Source: Telopea speciosissima
Taxonomy: Eukaryota; Streptophyta; Magnoliopsida; Proteales; Proteaceae
Reading direction: 5' to 3'
Length of the DNA: 64,000 nucleotides
Assembly (NCBI RefSeq): GCF_018873765.1
Contig: NC_057923.1
Span: 61,560,593-61,624,592, forward strand
In this document: positions 25,435 to 35,539 of the stretch, one piece after another
Position numbering within the stretch: position 1 is the stretch's first letter
How the letters are laid out: the number at the start of each line of letters is the position of its first letter
Made by a program: the position numbers and the translations under genes
The notes under the pieces: model-generated
Database searches by the model: none
Seen by the model: the letters and a program-made list of their open reading frames with translations, nothing else
Told to the model about the DNA's origin: nothing

Positions 25435-25753
25435 TTACTTCAAGATCAAGGCATTGCTCCCAATCAAAAGGCAAGGGATCTTTGAGTTGAAGCTCAATAC
25501 TAGTTTGAATCATAGGATCAGTCTTGAAGTGATCCAAACAGTACTTTCTCTTCTTAGAAGGATTGGTTTCTGATTCTGAAGATAAACTACTGGTGTTCTC
25601 TGGGATTACAAACTGAGAAGGACCTAAAGATAGGTCAGGATTACCCATCATCATCCAAAACTGTTGCCTCTTCTTCACCTTCTCCTCCTCCTCTTCTTCC
25701 ACTTCTTGTCTTAGAGAAAGAGCTTGTTTTCCTTGTAGAATCTCCTTGATCAT
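24954..25753 (-). CDS. WW-domain protein, CURLY FLAG LEAF 1-like
   Basis: Two exons, 25439-25753 and 24954-25337, give 232 residues. The 101-bp intron has donor CTTGAA|GTAACT and acceptor GTTTTTGCAG, and holds a (GT)n(GA)n microsatellite. The WW domain spans about residues 94-124: LPFDWEQ with Trp98, RMYYLNR with Tyr110-Tyr111, KKSWNCP with Trp121 and Pro124. The intron falls inside it. The N-terminus has an acidic Glu run and the Ser-rich NTSSLSSESE; a KKRK follows. The C-terminal half has a conserved-looking block with two CxxC pairs (Cys172/175 and Cys188/191, ACLKC and SCPNC), which could bind metal. The combination matches plant CFL1 proteins, reported in rice and Arabidopsis to act with HD-ZIP IV factors in cuticle formation and leaf rolling. 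Orthology versus paralogy (CFL1 or CFL2) cannot be settled here. Confidence 0.88.
25397..25433. repeat. (TG)n(GA)n microsatellite in the CFL1-like intron
   Basis: About fifteen TG and then several GA dinucleotides take up over a third of the 101-bp intron, right beside the donor site. Length changes could affect splicing, but the sequence does not show this. Confidence 0.9.
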
Positions 25754-25815
25754 CTTCTCTCTCTCTCTCTCTATTTATGCTTACCAATCTATGATCAGTT
25801 CCTCAGAGTATGATT

Positions 25816-25822
25816 CTATATA
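25816..25822 (-). promoter_or_regulatory. Possible TATA box of the CFL1-like gene
   Basis: The minus strand reads TATATAG about 65 bp upstream of the start codon, followed by a GA-rich leader. Confidence 0.4.
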
Positions 25823-26399
25823 GCCTTTATGAATGGAGAAGGAAGAAAGAGTTGAACCCAATTGAGGAAACTTAATTTTCTAACAAGAGAGAGAGAGAGA
25901 GAAGGTGGTTCTAGCTGCTCACATGTAAACTATAAAATTCCCACACTATTGATTGAATTGAAAGGGTCATGCAAGAAGGTGTGTATACTTAAGAGGGTTC
26001 TTAAATATCTCTCATCAAACCCATTAAAAGGAAGGCCAGGAAAAGCATTAAAGGTGGCAAGTAGAGGTCCCTTTAATGCCTTTAAATCCTATTCTCTTAC
26101 ACATCATTCAAACCCCACTTCCACATCAATTAGGTATACCTGACCTGGTCAGTTTCTCATATCTGCATTTTTAAGTACAAAACAATTACTCCTTCACTTA
26201 GATCACAATATTAATTATATATCTTGTTAGATCATAGATATACCAATTACCTAATCATCCAACCTACAAAGAAGAATCTTTTTGAGAAAATTGAGAAAGT
26301 TTCTACCTTGTTTATCCGTTTGTTTACCTAGCTAACTAAGGTTAACTATAACAAATCTGAATCATGGACAACAATAAAAATCATCAGTCACAATGTAAA

Positions 26400-26890
26400 C
26401 TAAACCCTAACTATCCATTGTTATTGGTGAAGCCTGATCTCAATCCAGAAAGTGTTGTGGTGATTCTTCGGAGGGTCATTTTGCCTTCAAAACGTGCAAA
26501 AATGGCCAAAAAGTGCATACATTTTCCTGTAGAGCTTGTCGAGAGCTTCGATTTGATATGTATTTCAACCTATTTCGGTTCAAGTCCGAACCGAGTGGAT
26601 TACAGGGGCAGTTTTGTACTTTCTAGAGTTAGGATTTTTTTTATATAATATTGTTTTCTCTTTGAGAGACGGTAGAGAGGGTTTTATATTTTTGTTTCAC
26701 TAATTAGTGGATTTGTACTATCACTCGACTGTGGATGTAGTCTTCCTTCTTAGGGGTGAACCACGTAAATCTTGCCTTATACGTGTGTGTTCTCTTTCAC
26801 TTTGCAATTTCTTCTGCAAAATCGTCATTCTGGGCATTGTTTTTTCTAACACCCATTTCCTTTATACAACTCATGTGGCGATTTCTCACG
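26400..26890 (+). mobile_element. LTR-like fossil (Copia type), solo or fragment
   Basis: It contains the same R/U5-like order as the other Copia LTRs here: GAGAGACGGTAGAGAGGG, then GGTGAACCACGTAAATCTTG, then a T-rich tail. No internal coding region follows. Ends and target duplication could not be fixed. Old and broken. Confidence 0.4.
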
Positions 26891-27320
26891 TACAGTAGAT
26901 GTACCTAAATCATTTATTACTCGTCAAATACATGAATTGCCTCTTGTGGGTAGGGGTGCATTCATGAAGCAAAAGACACTTAATTTCTTAACCCTAATTT
27001 GCAGTAGAAAGAAAAACAAAATCATCACAGACTTAAATGAGATACCTAAGGTTGGTGAATATGAGTGATTGATGATAATTAACAAACCCAAACTCTATAT
27101 CATCTTTCCCCTCACCAATGAGTCAACAAGTCATGAGTCTCATGACTGATGAGATCAATTACATCCATGCACTAGATTTGATTGGTAAAGGGTGAGGGCA
27201 AGGAATAAATATTTAAATTTGCTGTTTAGGGTTCTTTACTAGAGCCAACAAACAACATTAAATGGAAGCCTCTTTCTTGGTTGTTGGGGCATACATGAAC
27301 CCGGCCATTCAATGCCCTTT

Positions 27321-27485
27321 GGTGGAAAAAGAATTTTGTCCGGGAGTATGGCCTATGCTAGCACTCTCATGAGTCTATCTCTCTCTTTCCCATATGAAAA
27401 GACACTTCTGCTCCCCTTGTTTTGAAGAGGAGAGAGATAGACACATAGGAGTGTGGCGGACTCCCGAACAAAAAACCACTTCCCA
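27321..27485. mobile_element. MITE, TTTTGTTCGGGAG family
   Basis: Inverted ends: GAATTTTGTCCGGGAGTATG on the left and, inverted from the right, GGTTTTTTGTTCGGGAGTCC. Internally the AGAGATAGACACA core occurs in both orientations. Same family as 21823 and 27970. About 165 bp, no coding capacity. Confidence 0.8.
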
Positions 27486-27969
27486 TATCATGAGGTAAAA
27501 CTATCATTAGAACTCTCCCAAATAGTTTAGGCAGGGTCAGATTGATGTTCTGATTTTTTCTTTCAGGTATTGGAAAATTTTTTTTTTGTTTTTAATGATC
27601 CTTTTGGTTCTTTATCAGGAGTTCAATTCAAATCAAACCATATATCTTTTATATTTTGCAAGTCGGCACAAGCTTATCCACAGGCTTCTCTTCATGGACA
27701 TCAATTCCGATCATCCAACTCTAGTCCTACAATGACTGTAGCGCATACCGGTACCCCTGTAAAATGTCCTAAATACCCCCTATATTTGATGGGTTTCCTA
27801 TAATACCCCCTCCAATGCCCGAAACTGCACACAGGTGTCCGAGGGAACCCTCCCCCTTTTTTTTTTAATACACTCAATTTCTAGAGGGGAAATTTTTCAA
27901 TAGCATTAGACATTTTCGTATGTGTATTGCGTGTTATAACCTGTCGGTTTTCTTCTCCCATATTCTATA

Positions 27970-28155
27970 TATGATATGAGAGTAGTGTTTCTTGTTTGGA
28001 AGCGTAGCCTACATCGACAGAAAACATGTAATGAGTGCCCCAAGAAAAGAATCATTCCAAGGGGCAGAGAGGTCATTCAAGGAAGGTGAGGAGAGATAGA
28101 GAGATACAAGGAGCGCTAATGTAGGCTACGCTCCCAAATAGAGAACATTTTCCCA
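27970..28155. mobile_element. MITE, TTTTGTTCGGGAG family, third copy
   Basis: Left end TTGTTTGGAAGCGTAGCCTA and, inverted from the right, CTATTTGGGAGCGTAGCCTA, with the AGAGATACAAGGAGCGCTAA core. It lies 485 bp from the copy at 27321. Confidence 0.8.
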
Positions 28156-29649
28156 TATGATATACACATATGGTTCAACTTCTAGGTCAAGGATCGTATA
28201 TATACAAACACCCCTAAATTGAAATTAGTTAACTTTATACCCGCCAAAAAGCTCAGGTTTTGATCTTCTAGTACCAGTGTACCACTGAACACAACTAGTT
28301 GATACAAAACCAGAACCCTCCTTTGATCCCAAATCACCAAACCTATGTCTCTTGTTGTTTCCATATGCTTACTCACTAACATTTGTGTAGGTAAAACGTG
28401 TTTAAAATGACGTTTCCATTTTTTACTGTATTAAATATGTCTTACCATGTGTTTCTCAACAATATGGGAGAAAGGGTAAACAACCAAAGTTCAGTTTAAA
28501 ACACGTTTAAAACACATCCCCCCCCCCCCCCTCACCCTCTCCCTTTTTTTTTTTTTGGGCATTTTTAAGACCTTGGATTGTTGAATATAATGGTTTACTT
28601 AACTGATCATATTTTCTATCCCAAATTTCGATAGGCCTAATTCTTTCACCGACATAAAGTTGATTCGAAGGGATACATTTCTTATAATATCACCTTCAAC
28701 ATACTCTGAGAGCATGTTGGCTGCGTTGACAACAGTAAACAACACCATTACCAAGCCACATATGATGTATGAATTTGGAATTGATGTTGGATAATATGTC
28801 TTGGAACTTATAATGGGTTGTGAAACATATATGCATATTAATGGATGTTATAGTTGTTTTGAACACTAGATGCATGTAACCAAGTAATAATTCCTCAATT
28901 TATTTGAGTATACTTTTAAATTCGACGCATTTTAAACCAATGCTGTCTGTTTCAGTTTTTTGCTATTCTCTGTTTTTTCCGTTTAAAACCTGTACCGTCC
29001 GTCCCATTTTTTGCGGTTCCTATTTTTGCTAACCATGTCCATAACCATGGTATTGATAATAAAAAAAACAGTGTTTTTCTCAAGATTTTTTTTTTAAAAT
29101 TTCTGCAAGGTTTTTTGAAGCATGAATGGTGCTGTCAGGTAGACCCTGTGACACACAAGATATTAGATACATACACCTACTCTCTATTGTATAAAATTAG
29201 TGAGCATTAAATAGAGAGGTCTTAAATTCAAAGACTGCATTCATACCTGGATCATATTTCCATGATCCCATGACCTAATAAGTACTTCTTCCCTTTAATC
29301 CCTCTCTTAATTTACTCTCTTCTATCAAATTTCTTGTGTGTATTTATGTCTATTCAATTGAGGAACCTAAGATAAATATCCATTGAAGCCAGGTGTTCCA
29401 TTAAATGTATTATGCTACGACACACCACCTGCATTAATGGAGATATGCTATGGGTAGGAAGAAAGAGCTTTCCTACTTATTTAGTGTTTCATGGATCTCT
29501 CATCAAAACTCTTTAATGGCTAACCAAATTGAACAGTGCATTAATTCATAGTCCAAACCTACTGCAAACTGCAATTCCGTGGATAAATCCAGTGGCCCAT
29601 TACTGTATTTAATCTTAGGAGGTCCCCCCTGTCACTCCCTATTAAGAAT
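28156..29649. other. Intergenic DNA, no gene seen
   Basis: Contains a C-then-T homopolymer tract at 28518-28556 and AT-rich sequence. No exon-like frame, RNA gene or element ends were found. Confidence 0.4.
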
Positions 29650-29774
29650 GCATTAAAATCCTCTGCAGTACCCGGCGGGGTGGCGGTGCACATCTGGCGG
29701 CACAGCCACATGGCCTCTGTTGTTCTATCGGATTTGCACCGCCGCCCCGCCGGTACTGCAGAGGATCCTAGTCC
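29650..29774. mobile_element. Mutator-like MITE with 9-bp target duplication
   Basis: Two near-perfect ~32-bp arms face each other (ATCCTCTGCAGTACCCGGCG on the left; inverted from the right, ATCCTCTGCAGTACCGGCGG). ATTAAGAAT flanks the element on both sides (29641-29649 and 29775-29783). A 9-bp duplication is the Mutator hallmark. The arms are GC-rich, unlike the surrounding DNA. Confidence 0.85.
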
Positions 29775-30165
29775 ATTAAGAATCCCCTTTAGGCTCCCAT
29801 TCCATAGATAAATTAAACAGACCCTTTTAACACTGCAAACCATTAATTCATGGTTTGATTGGAGTGTTATTCTCTGAAGTTTAGTCAGTCTCATTAAATT
29901 GAAGACTAATTCTTCTTGGTACAATCAATCCTTCTTTAAAAGAGAGATTTATTTGAGGGCTACCTTAGCCCATGGCTACAGAGGTTCTGAAATTTTGGAT
30001 CATTTAAGAGCTTTAGCAAGATCCCTTTCCAGATGCTTTAGTTCATCATCCACCAAGAGAGGGAAAAAAAGAGTCTTTCATCAGATGGTCCAGCCAAGAT
30101 TTTGCTTAACTAGTCTGCAATAACTGCCTCAATATGCTTGGAGAGTGCCTTGGCAGCTTAGGCTG

Positions 30166-30166
<1 letters not shown>

Positions 30167-30230
<64 letters not shown>

Positions 30231-30247
30231 TGTGTGTGTGTGTGTGT
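30167..30247. repeat. (TA)31 followed by (TG)n microsatellite
   Basis: An uninterrupted TA run of about 60 bp passes into TGTCTGTGTGTG. The length in this assembly may not be exact. Confidence 0.95.
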
Positions 30248-32540
30248 TTTGATCCAGACTCTCTACTCCTCTCTATGATCTTTCTAACATGATACATTAA
30301 TGCAGCAACATTTCAAGTAATAAAGGATCTTTCTTTTTGACAAAATGGGATCGAAGAATAAAGTGTTTTAAAGCCTGTCATTCAACAGCTGGGACCAATT
30401 GAAGTATTCCTAAAAACACAATAAATTGTAACAAAAAAAAAAAAACTAAATAACCACTGATAATATAAAAAATAAAAATGTTATTTGGGTTATCATGATA
30501 GGAAGTAATTCTTAGTTTCCTGGAAAAAATAAGGTTTTCCAATGGGAAAGAAAACAAGGAAAGGGGAGTTTAAAACCTTCTAATGTAAAATGGATTGAAG
30601 GGCTCAAGGTAACCTTGTTTTCCTTTACAGAACTGTTATGTTCTAAACGAGCATATATGTGGCATTGGGGTTAATTGATTAGGAAAAATTATAAAAAGAG
30701 ACCCAAAAGGAATAGTTTCCCCACAAAGATAACAGGAGGAAAATAGTATGAGAAACAGATCAGAACAAAAGAGAAAAAATGGAGACATATCCATACATAT
30801 ATACACACAATAGAAATGTCAGCAATCTTCACCAATGAACTGAAGGCAGGGGAGCAAAACAAATATGAATATATAATAGATGAAAATAAAGATAATTTCT
30901 TTTGTTTTCAATTTCACCTTTCGCAGCCACCCCTAGGGGGATTGGGTCTTGGAAATAAATGCACAGAAGGGGGGGGGGGGGGAAGACACTTCAAAATTTT
31001 ACTAAAAAAAGAAATGTGAATACACTGCAAACTGTAAGGTCCTGAACTAACCAGCTCAACTAAGCGTTGTCGTAACCCCCTCCTCCCCCCCCCCCCACCA
31101 AAAAAAAAAGGAAGAGTAAGAAATCACCATAAAAGCAATCTCATATTCTCTTGTATAGCTTTTTTGTTATTTACTTATTATACATGTTATTCACAAAAAC
31201 AAATATATATTTTTTGTATATCATGGGTGTTTTGGCTATATACATGCTTTAACAACTTCATTTTCAATATAATATCACAAAGCCCTTATATTTTTTACAA
31301 CAGATTCCAATATGGAAATGAAATGTTATAAACTTTTACATGTACTGCCAAAAAAAAAATTTCCATAAAGGGACACTCCAACATACTCCTATGCATCTAC
31401 GTTACAACGTCGATTGTCATGTTTATTGCTGCCAGTGGGCACTCATTGATAATAGGAGAAAATAGAGTACCTTGTTCAAAGTTAAAAAACTACAAAAGCA
31501 GGTTTCATGCACCAAAAGATTTTCAATTAGACCCTTTTTCTCATGTGATCAAGGAGCTGCAATTATCAACAGACAACAGAAAACAATTGTCAGTCAGACC
31601 AATTAATACATGAGTTGTAAATCCAAAAGAAAAAGGTAGTAGAAAACACTATGCAGGCACTCAAAAGTATATCCTAAACATGAAAACCACATATCCATAA
31701 GGCCTACCAAAAACGGGTACTGTAGAATCCATCCCAAGACAGGAACTTGAAAAATGAAAATCTTGATAGAAGGCCAAAAGCCACTGTAATAAAAATTTCA
31801 TGAAAAAAAAATTAGAACAGCAGAAGTATATGAGCAATAGGACACAAGCTTCGTGTAAAAAGCTACTGAAGACATGAGACGGACCTGAAGAGATTAACAG
31901 AACCAAATATTTCAATTATGATACCGGCAATTGGCCACCGAACAAAGATGAGAAATAGCCCAAGAAGAAAAGACAGAGAGCCCTACAGAAAAATTAAAAA
32001 TCAATCAAATTCCAATGTAACTGCTTCATTCCCTCACAATCCAATATCCAATTTCCAAACAATGTACATCAGAGTTAAACAACAGTGTAAGACAAATTCA
32101 AAGCAATTGCTCAGTTTTTATTTATTTATTTAATTAAAAAGTGCATCCCTCCAACTTTCTGTTATCAATCAATTACCTTAAGCTGTATCCAAGTAAAAAC
32201 TCCTCGCCCCCCCCCCCCCTAAAAAAAGTTGTTTAGAGGTTCTAGAAAACAGCAAAGAAAAACGTGGAATCAGCAATCACAAGACTTCTTTTACGGAACA
32301 CAAGCCTAAGAATATCAATGAAAGGAACTCTGATTGCACCCAAATTTACATGCTTAATTTGAATTCAACCCTGAATCCAAACATTCAACCTCAGCTTATA
32401 GACAAGTAGAGAATTGGGATTTAATAAAGATGGCGGAAGCTTTCCACATGCTCATGTGAATATGACTACTATGATCTTGATTCAACAAACCATCAATTAT
32501 ATCAATGCCCCATTGCACATTTGCAATACAAGCTCGAGAC
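30248..32540. other. AT-rich DNA with poly-C/G tracts, no gene assigned
   Basis: Several C or G homopolymers (about 30969, 31087 and 32207). Near 31875-31895 the minus strand reads CTGTTAATCTCTTCAGGTC, which resembles the TBL-fragment signal-peptide region at 34985 (CTGCTGATCTCTTCAGGTC). This may be a second, more decayed relic or chance. Confidence 0.35.
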
Positions 32541-32730
32541 AGAGTACCCAACCTCCTTCCTGGATGCCCAGAACAACTGGTTTTCCAATATAACTGTAAT
32601 CCATAAGTGTGTTCCATTCTACATAATCAAGTTGGGTTTGAAGTGCGTCTTTCCCAGACTTCATAAGTTATCAATATTGTAGGTTATACGGCGACAAAGT
32701 CTCCATTGAAACAAAAAATGATTACTGGTT

Positions 32731-34200
32731 GATGGGGTCAGGACTTGACTCGGGTACGTCATCTTCTACTTAAAAATAAAGTGACAGCTGGAACAAACAT
32801 AAGCAGTTGTCATTTTTGTCAACACAAGCAGTGTTGTCATTGTTGTCAACACAAGCAGTTGATAAAAACACTCACCAGAATACAAGGATGTGTCGCTGAT
32901 GTGAAAATTGAAGAAGGGCCGCTGTGAAAGGGCGAAGAAGTGAAGTGGGCAGCATCAGATCAGGTCAACACCCATTGCACTTGGGTCGACTCTCAATGAT
33001 GAGTGTTGACGTCGACCGAGGCCCGATCGATGCTCAGTAGACGTTAACTGAAAGTATTCAGGGTCGAACAGCGTCTATCCAAGGTCGACATGCATTGGGT
33101 CATTCATCTGAGGAGATCAACGTCCATCATTCCCAGGTCGACGCCCAATGAGAAGGTGTCGACGTCGACCAAGAGTCGATACACGCTCAGTCAATGTTGG
33201 CTGTGCCTCAGTGACCGTCAACCAGAGGCAATTGAAGGTCAAATGAGGCTACTCGTGGTCTTTTTGGCTTAAGTTGTCACTTGCATATAAAAGGGGGTAT
33301 TGGGCTATATGAAAAAAGGGAACACACTCCACTCAAGAGAAGAAAAGAAGAGAGAGTCTCCATGGAAAAGAACCTTAGATGATTGTCTTCAAGCCGTAAA
33401 TTGATCTTGCAGCAGTCTCCATGGAAAAGAATCCTAGAAGATTGCCTTCAAGCCGTAAATTGATCTTGCACCATCTGTGAAGGATTCTTCAAGTTCATCA
33501 AGAGTGCATCAAGGGTTGTCGAAATAGGCGGAGAAAAGCCACCCAAAAAACCTAGGGTTTGTGAGAAAGACACAAGGAGAGTTCTATTCGTTCAAGAACA
33601 GTGTTTGAAGCTCCAAAGGTGTTGAGGTGGAGAGTGTGAGTGGAAGAAAACAAGGGGGAACATCTCATTGTATGTAACCTTTTAATTTGTGCTTTCTTTC
33701 TTGTAAGGCTATTAGACTATAATCTAGGTGTTTGACAAAACTCCAAAATCAATACATTGGGCTAATTGTAGGCATCTGCATATGTCATTGTGAACCATAT
33801 CATTGTACGCTATCAAGTGGGTGCTTGATAGAGGGGTTGTAGCCCCTTTATGGAGGGTGCCACGTAAATTGGGGGTTGGTGCTCCTTTGTGGTGGATGCC
33901 ACATAAATTGAGGGTTGTTGCTTCTTGCGGTGGGTGCCGCTAAATGTGAATTGTATGTGCATTACACCTAGGCTAGATTTGGATTATAGTCCAAACAGTC
34001 ATTTGCACAGTGGAAGTAGCCACACTGGCAAACCACGTAGTTACAACATTGGTTCTTCATTTTATTCTGGTTATTCAGCTACAATTCAGCTACAACATTG
34101 ATTCATCCTTAATTCCTGCTATTATTGCCATCAATGTACTGTTTTAGTTCTTAAGTTTCAAATCAGTTTTAATTCCCAGATCAAATTTTAAGAACCCTTA
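32731..34200 (+). mobile_element. Large LTR-like fossil, left part, interrupted at 34201
   Basis: It has the make-up of a long Copia-type LTR: a region of repeated GTCGAC-containing motifs (33000-33180), a TATAAAAGGGGG promoter-like box at about 33287, a 59-bp unit in tandem (33355 and 33414), and a downstream stretch like the R/U5 part of other local LTRs (CTGGCAAACCACGTAG near 34027). Sequence of similar character resumes at about 39418 after the inserted unit. The true ends are not certain. Old and broken. Confidence 0.5.
33355..33472. repeat. 59-bp tandem duplication
   Basis: The unit beginning AGTCTCCATGGAAAAGAA and containing CAAGCCGTAAATTGATCTTG is present twice with three or four differences, inside the LTR-like fossil. 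Confidence 0.9.
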
Positions 34201-34796
34201 GGGACCGTTTGTTTAGAAGGGTTTTGGTGGGGTGGGATAGTTGTTCAAATTTTCCCAAAAACATGGAATTTAGGTTTTTTATTGTATAGGGTGGGATTTA
34301 GAACAGACAATCTAAGAAATGTCAGATTCTCAGCCGATTCGTTGCTTTCTCCACCCCAGTTCTTTCAAAGTCCCACCGATTTGGTGGGACTCTCACAGGT
34401 AAGTTAAGGGAAAGTTTTGGGCAACGGTAGTTTTTTGTGTTCAGGTTGTGGGAAGGAGAGTGGGATTTCAGACCGCAAAGGCTGGAGGGGGATCGTGTGG
34501 AAGATGAGTAACAGTGGGGTTTCAGATCATGAAAATCAGTGGGTAGCTCACGAGAAAGAGCGCGGAGCCCCAGCCCAACCTGTAGGTCCAGTAACGTAAA
34601 GCGAGGAAGAGGAGTAGCAGGGACAGGTGGCTTGCAGTGAAGAGGAGTTGCAGGGGACAGGGGGTTCACAGAGAAGAAGGGTAGGAGGGATTGTTGTGGT
34701 TGCAGATTCAAGAGGCTCTGGAAACGTAAATGTGTACAAGCCATTTTCTGTCCCTTATTGTACTTTGCATGTGGCACTGAGGTGTAATGCATGCTA

Positions 34797-35033
34797 ATCA
34801 CAGGCCGTGAGTTTCCATCTGTAGTTGAGATAGAGCTTGTCTGGCTTTCCATTCCTCTGGAAATCAAATCCCTCACCGATAAATGGACAGCTCAATGAGT
34901 CGTAAAAAGGAGATGAATCGTTCACCCAACTACTTTCGGAGAGATTACATCCACTCGGCTCTAATTTGACGGAGGCATGGTGAAGACCTGAAGAGATCAG
35001 CAGTACAACAGTAAAAAAAATGTTATGAAACAT
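34797..35033 (-). pseudogene. Trichome birefringence-like (TBL) exon-1 fragment
   Basis: From Met at 35033 the minus strand encodes a hydrophobic signal sequence (MFHNIFFTVVLLISSG), then most of the PMR5N domain of TBL/PC-esterase proteins: SGCNLSESSWVNDSS, FYDSLSCPFIG, QRNGKPDKLYLNYRWKLTAC. In the family this domain precedes the GDSL/DxxH polysaccharide O-acetyltransferase part. Here the frame ends at a stop (34794-34796) right after the YRW..C block. The usual Cys in the FDC position is Phe, the usual LPRF is absent, and I see no downstream TBL exon. It is therefore a fragment or pseudogene, lying inside the Harbinger-like unit. TBL36-43-type proteins are the nearest by pattern. Confidence 0.75.
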
Positions 35034-35539
35034 GTTACTCACAACCTTGGTTTTCAGTTTGCAAGAGAATAGAAAATTGTAGCAGTGTGAAATGATAAAG
35101 GAAAGAAGCAACTGAGAAGATGATTTTTTGGTTCTATTTTTCAGCGAACAAATGAACGGAACATATGAATGATACTCCTTACTCCCCTTGGATTGAAGAA
35201 ATTTAACTCCGTGACTTTATTATGGGAGACTCTGCCATCTTACAGAGAGATATCGCGGCAACAAAACAGAGCCCACCTCCAATCGCGATCCAGATTGACA
35301 TCGCCACAGCATCAGAAGAAAATCAAATGCCATCGCCTTGCTCTGCATCTCACCCCATGGCCACCGGTCCTCTCTGAGTTGCAGACAGCCTCTCTCCGTA
35401 AGCTTCAACAGTCGGGCCATTTGAAGGCATTCTCCTCTCCCTCATCTCACCCCATGGTCACCACCTTGCCCTGCCATCTCTCTCCTAATGTAAGGCTAAA
35501 TCACAATTGACTCAACCCCAAATAAGATCACAATATAAC

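Noticed and set aside
26364-26648. 94-codon frame starting MDNNKNHQ
   Set aside because: It overlaps LTR-like sequence and has no recognisable family.
33281-33300. TATAAAAGGGGG as a host gene promoter
   Set aside because: No host exon follows; it sits within LTR-like sequence where such a box is expected.
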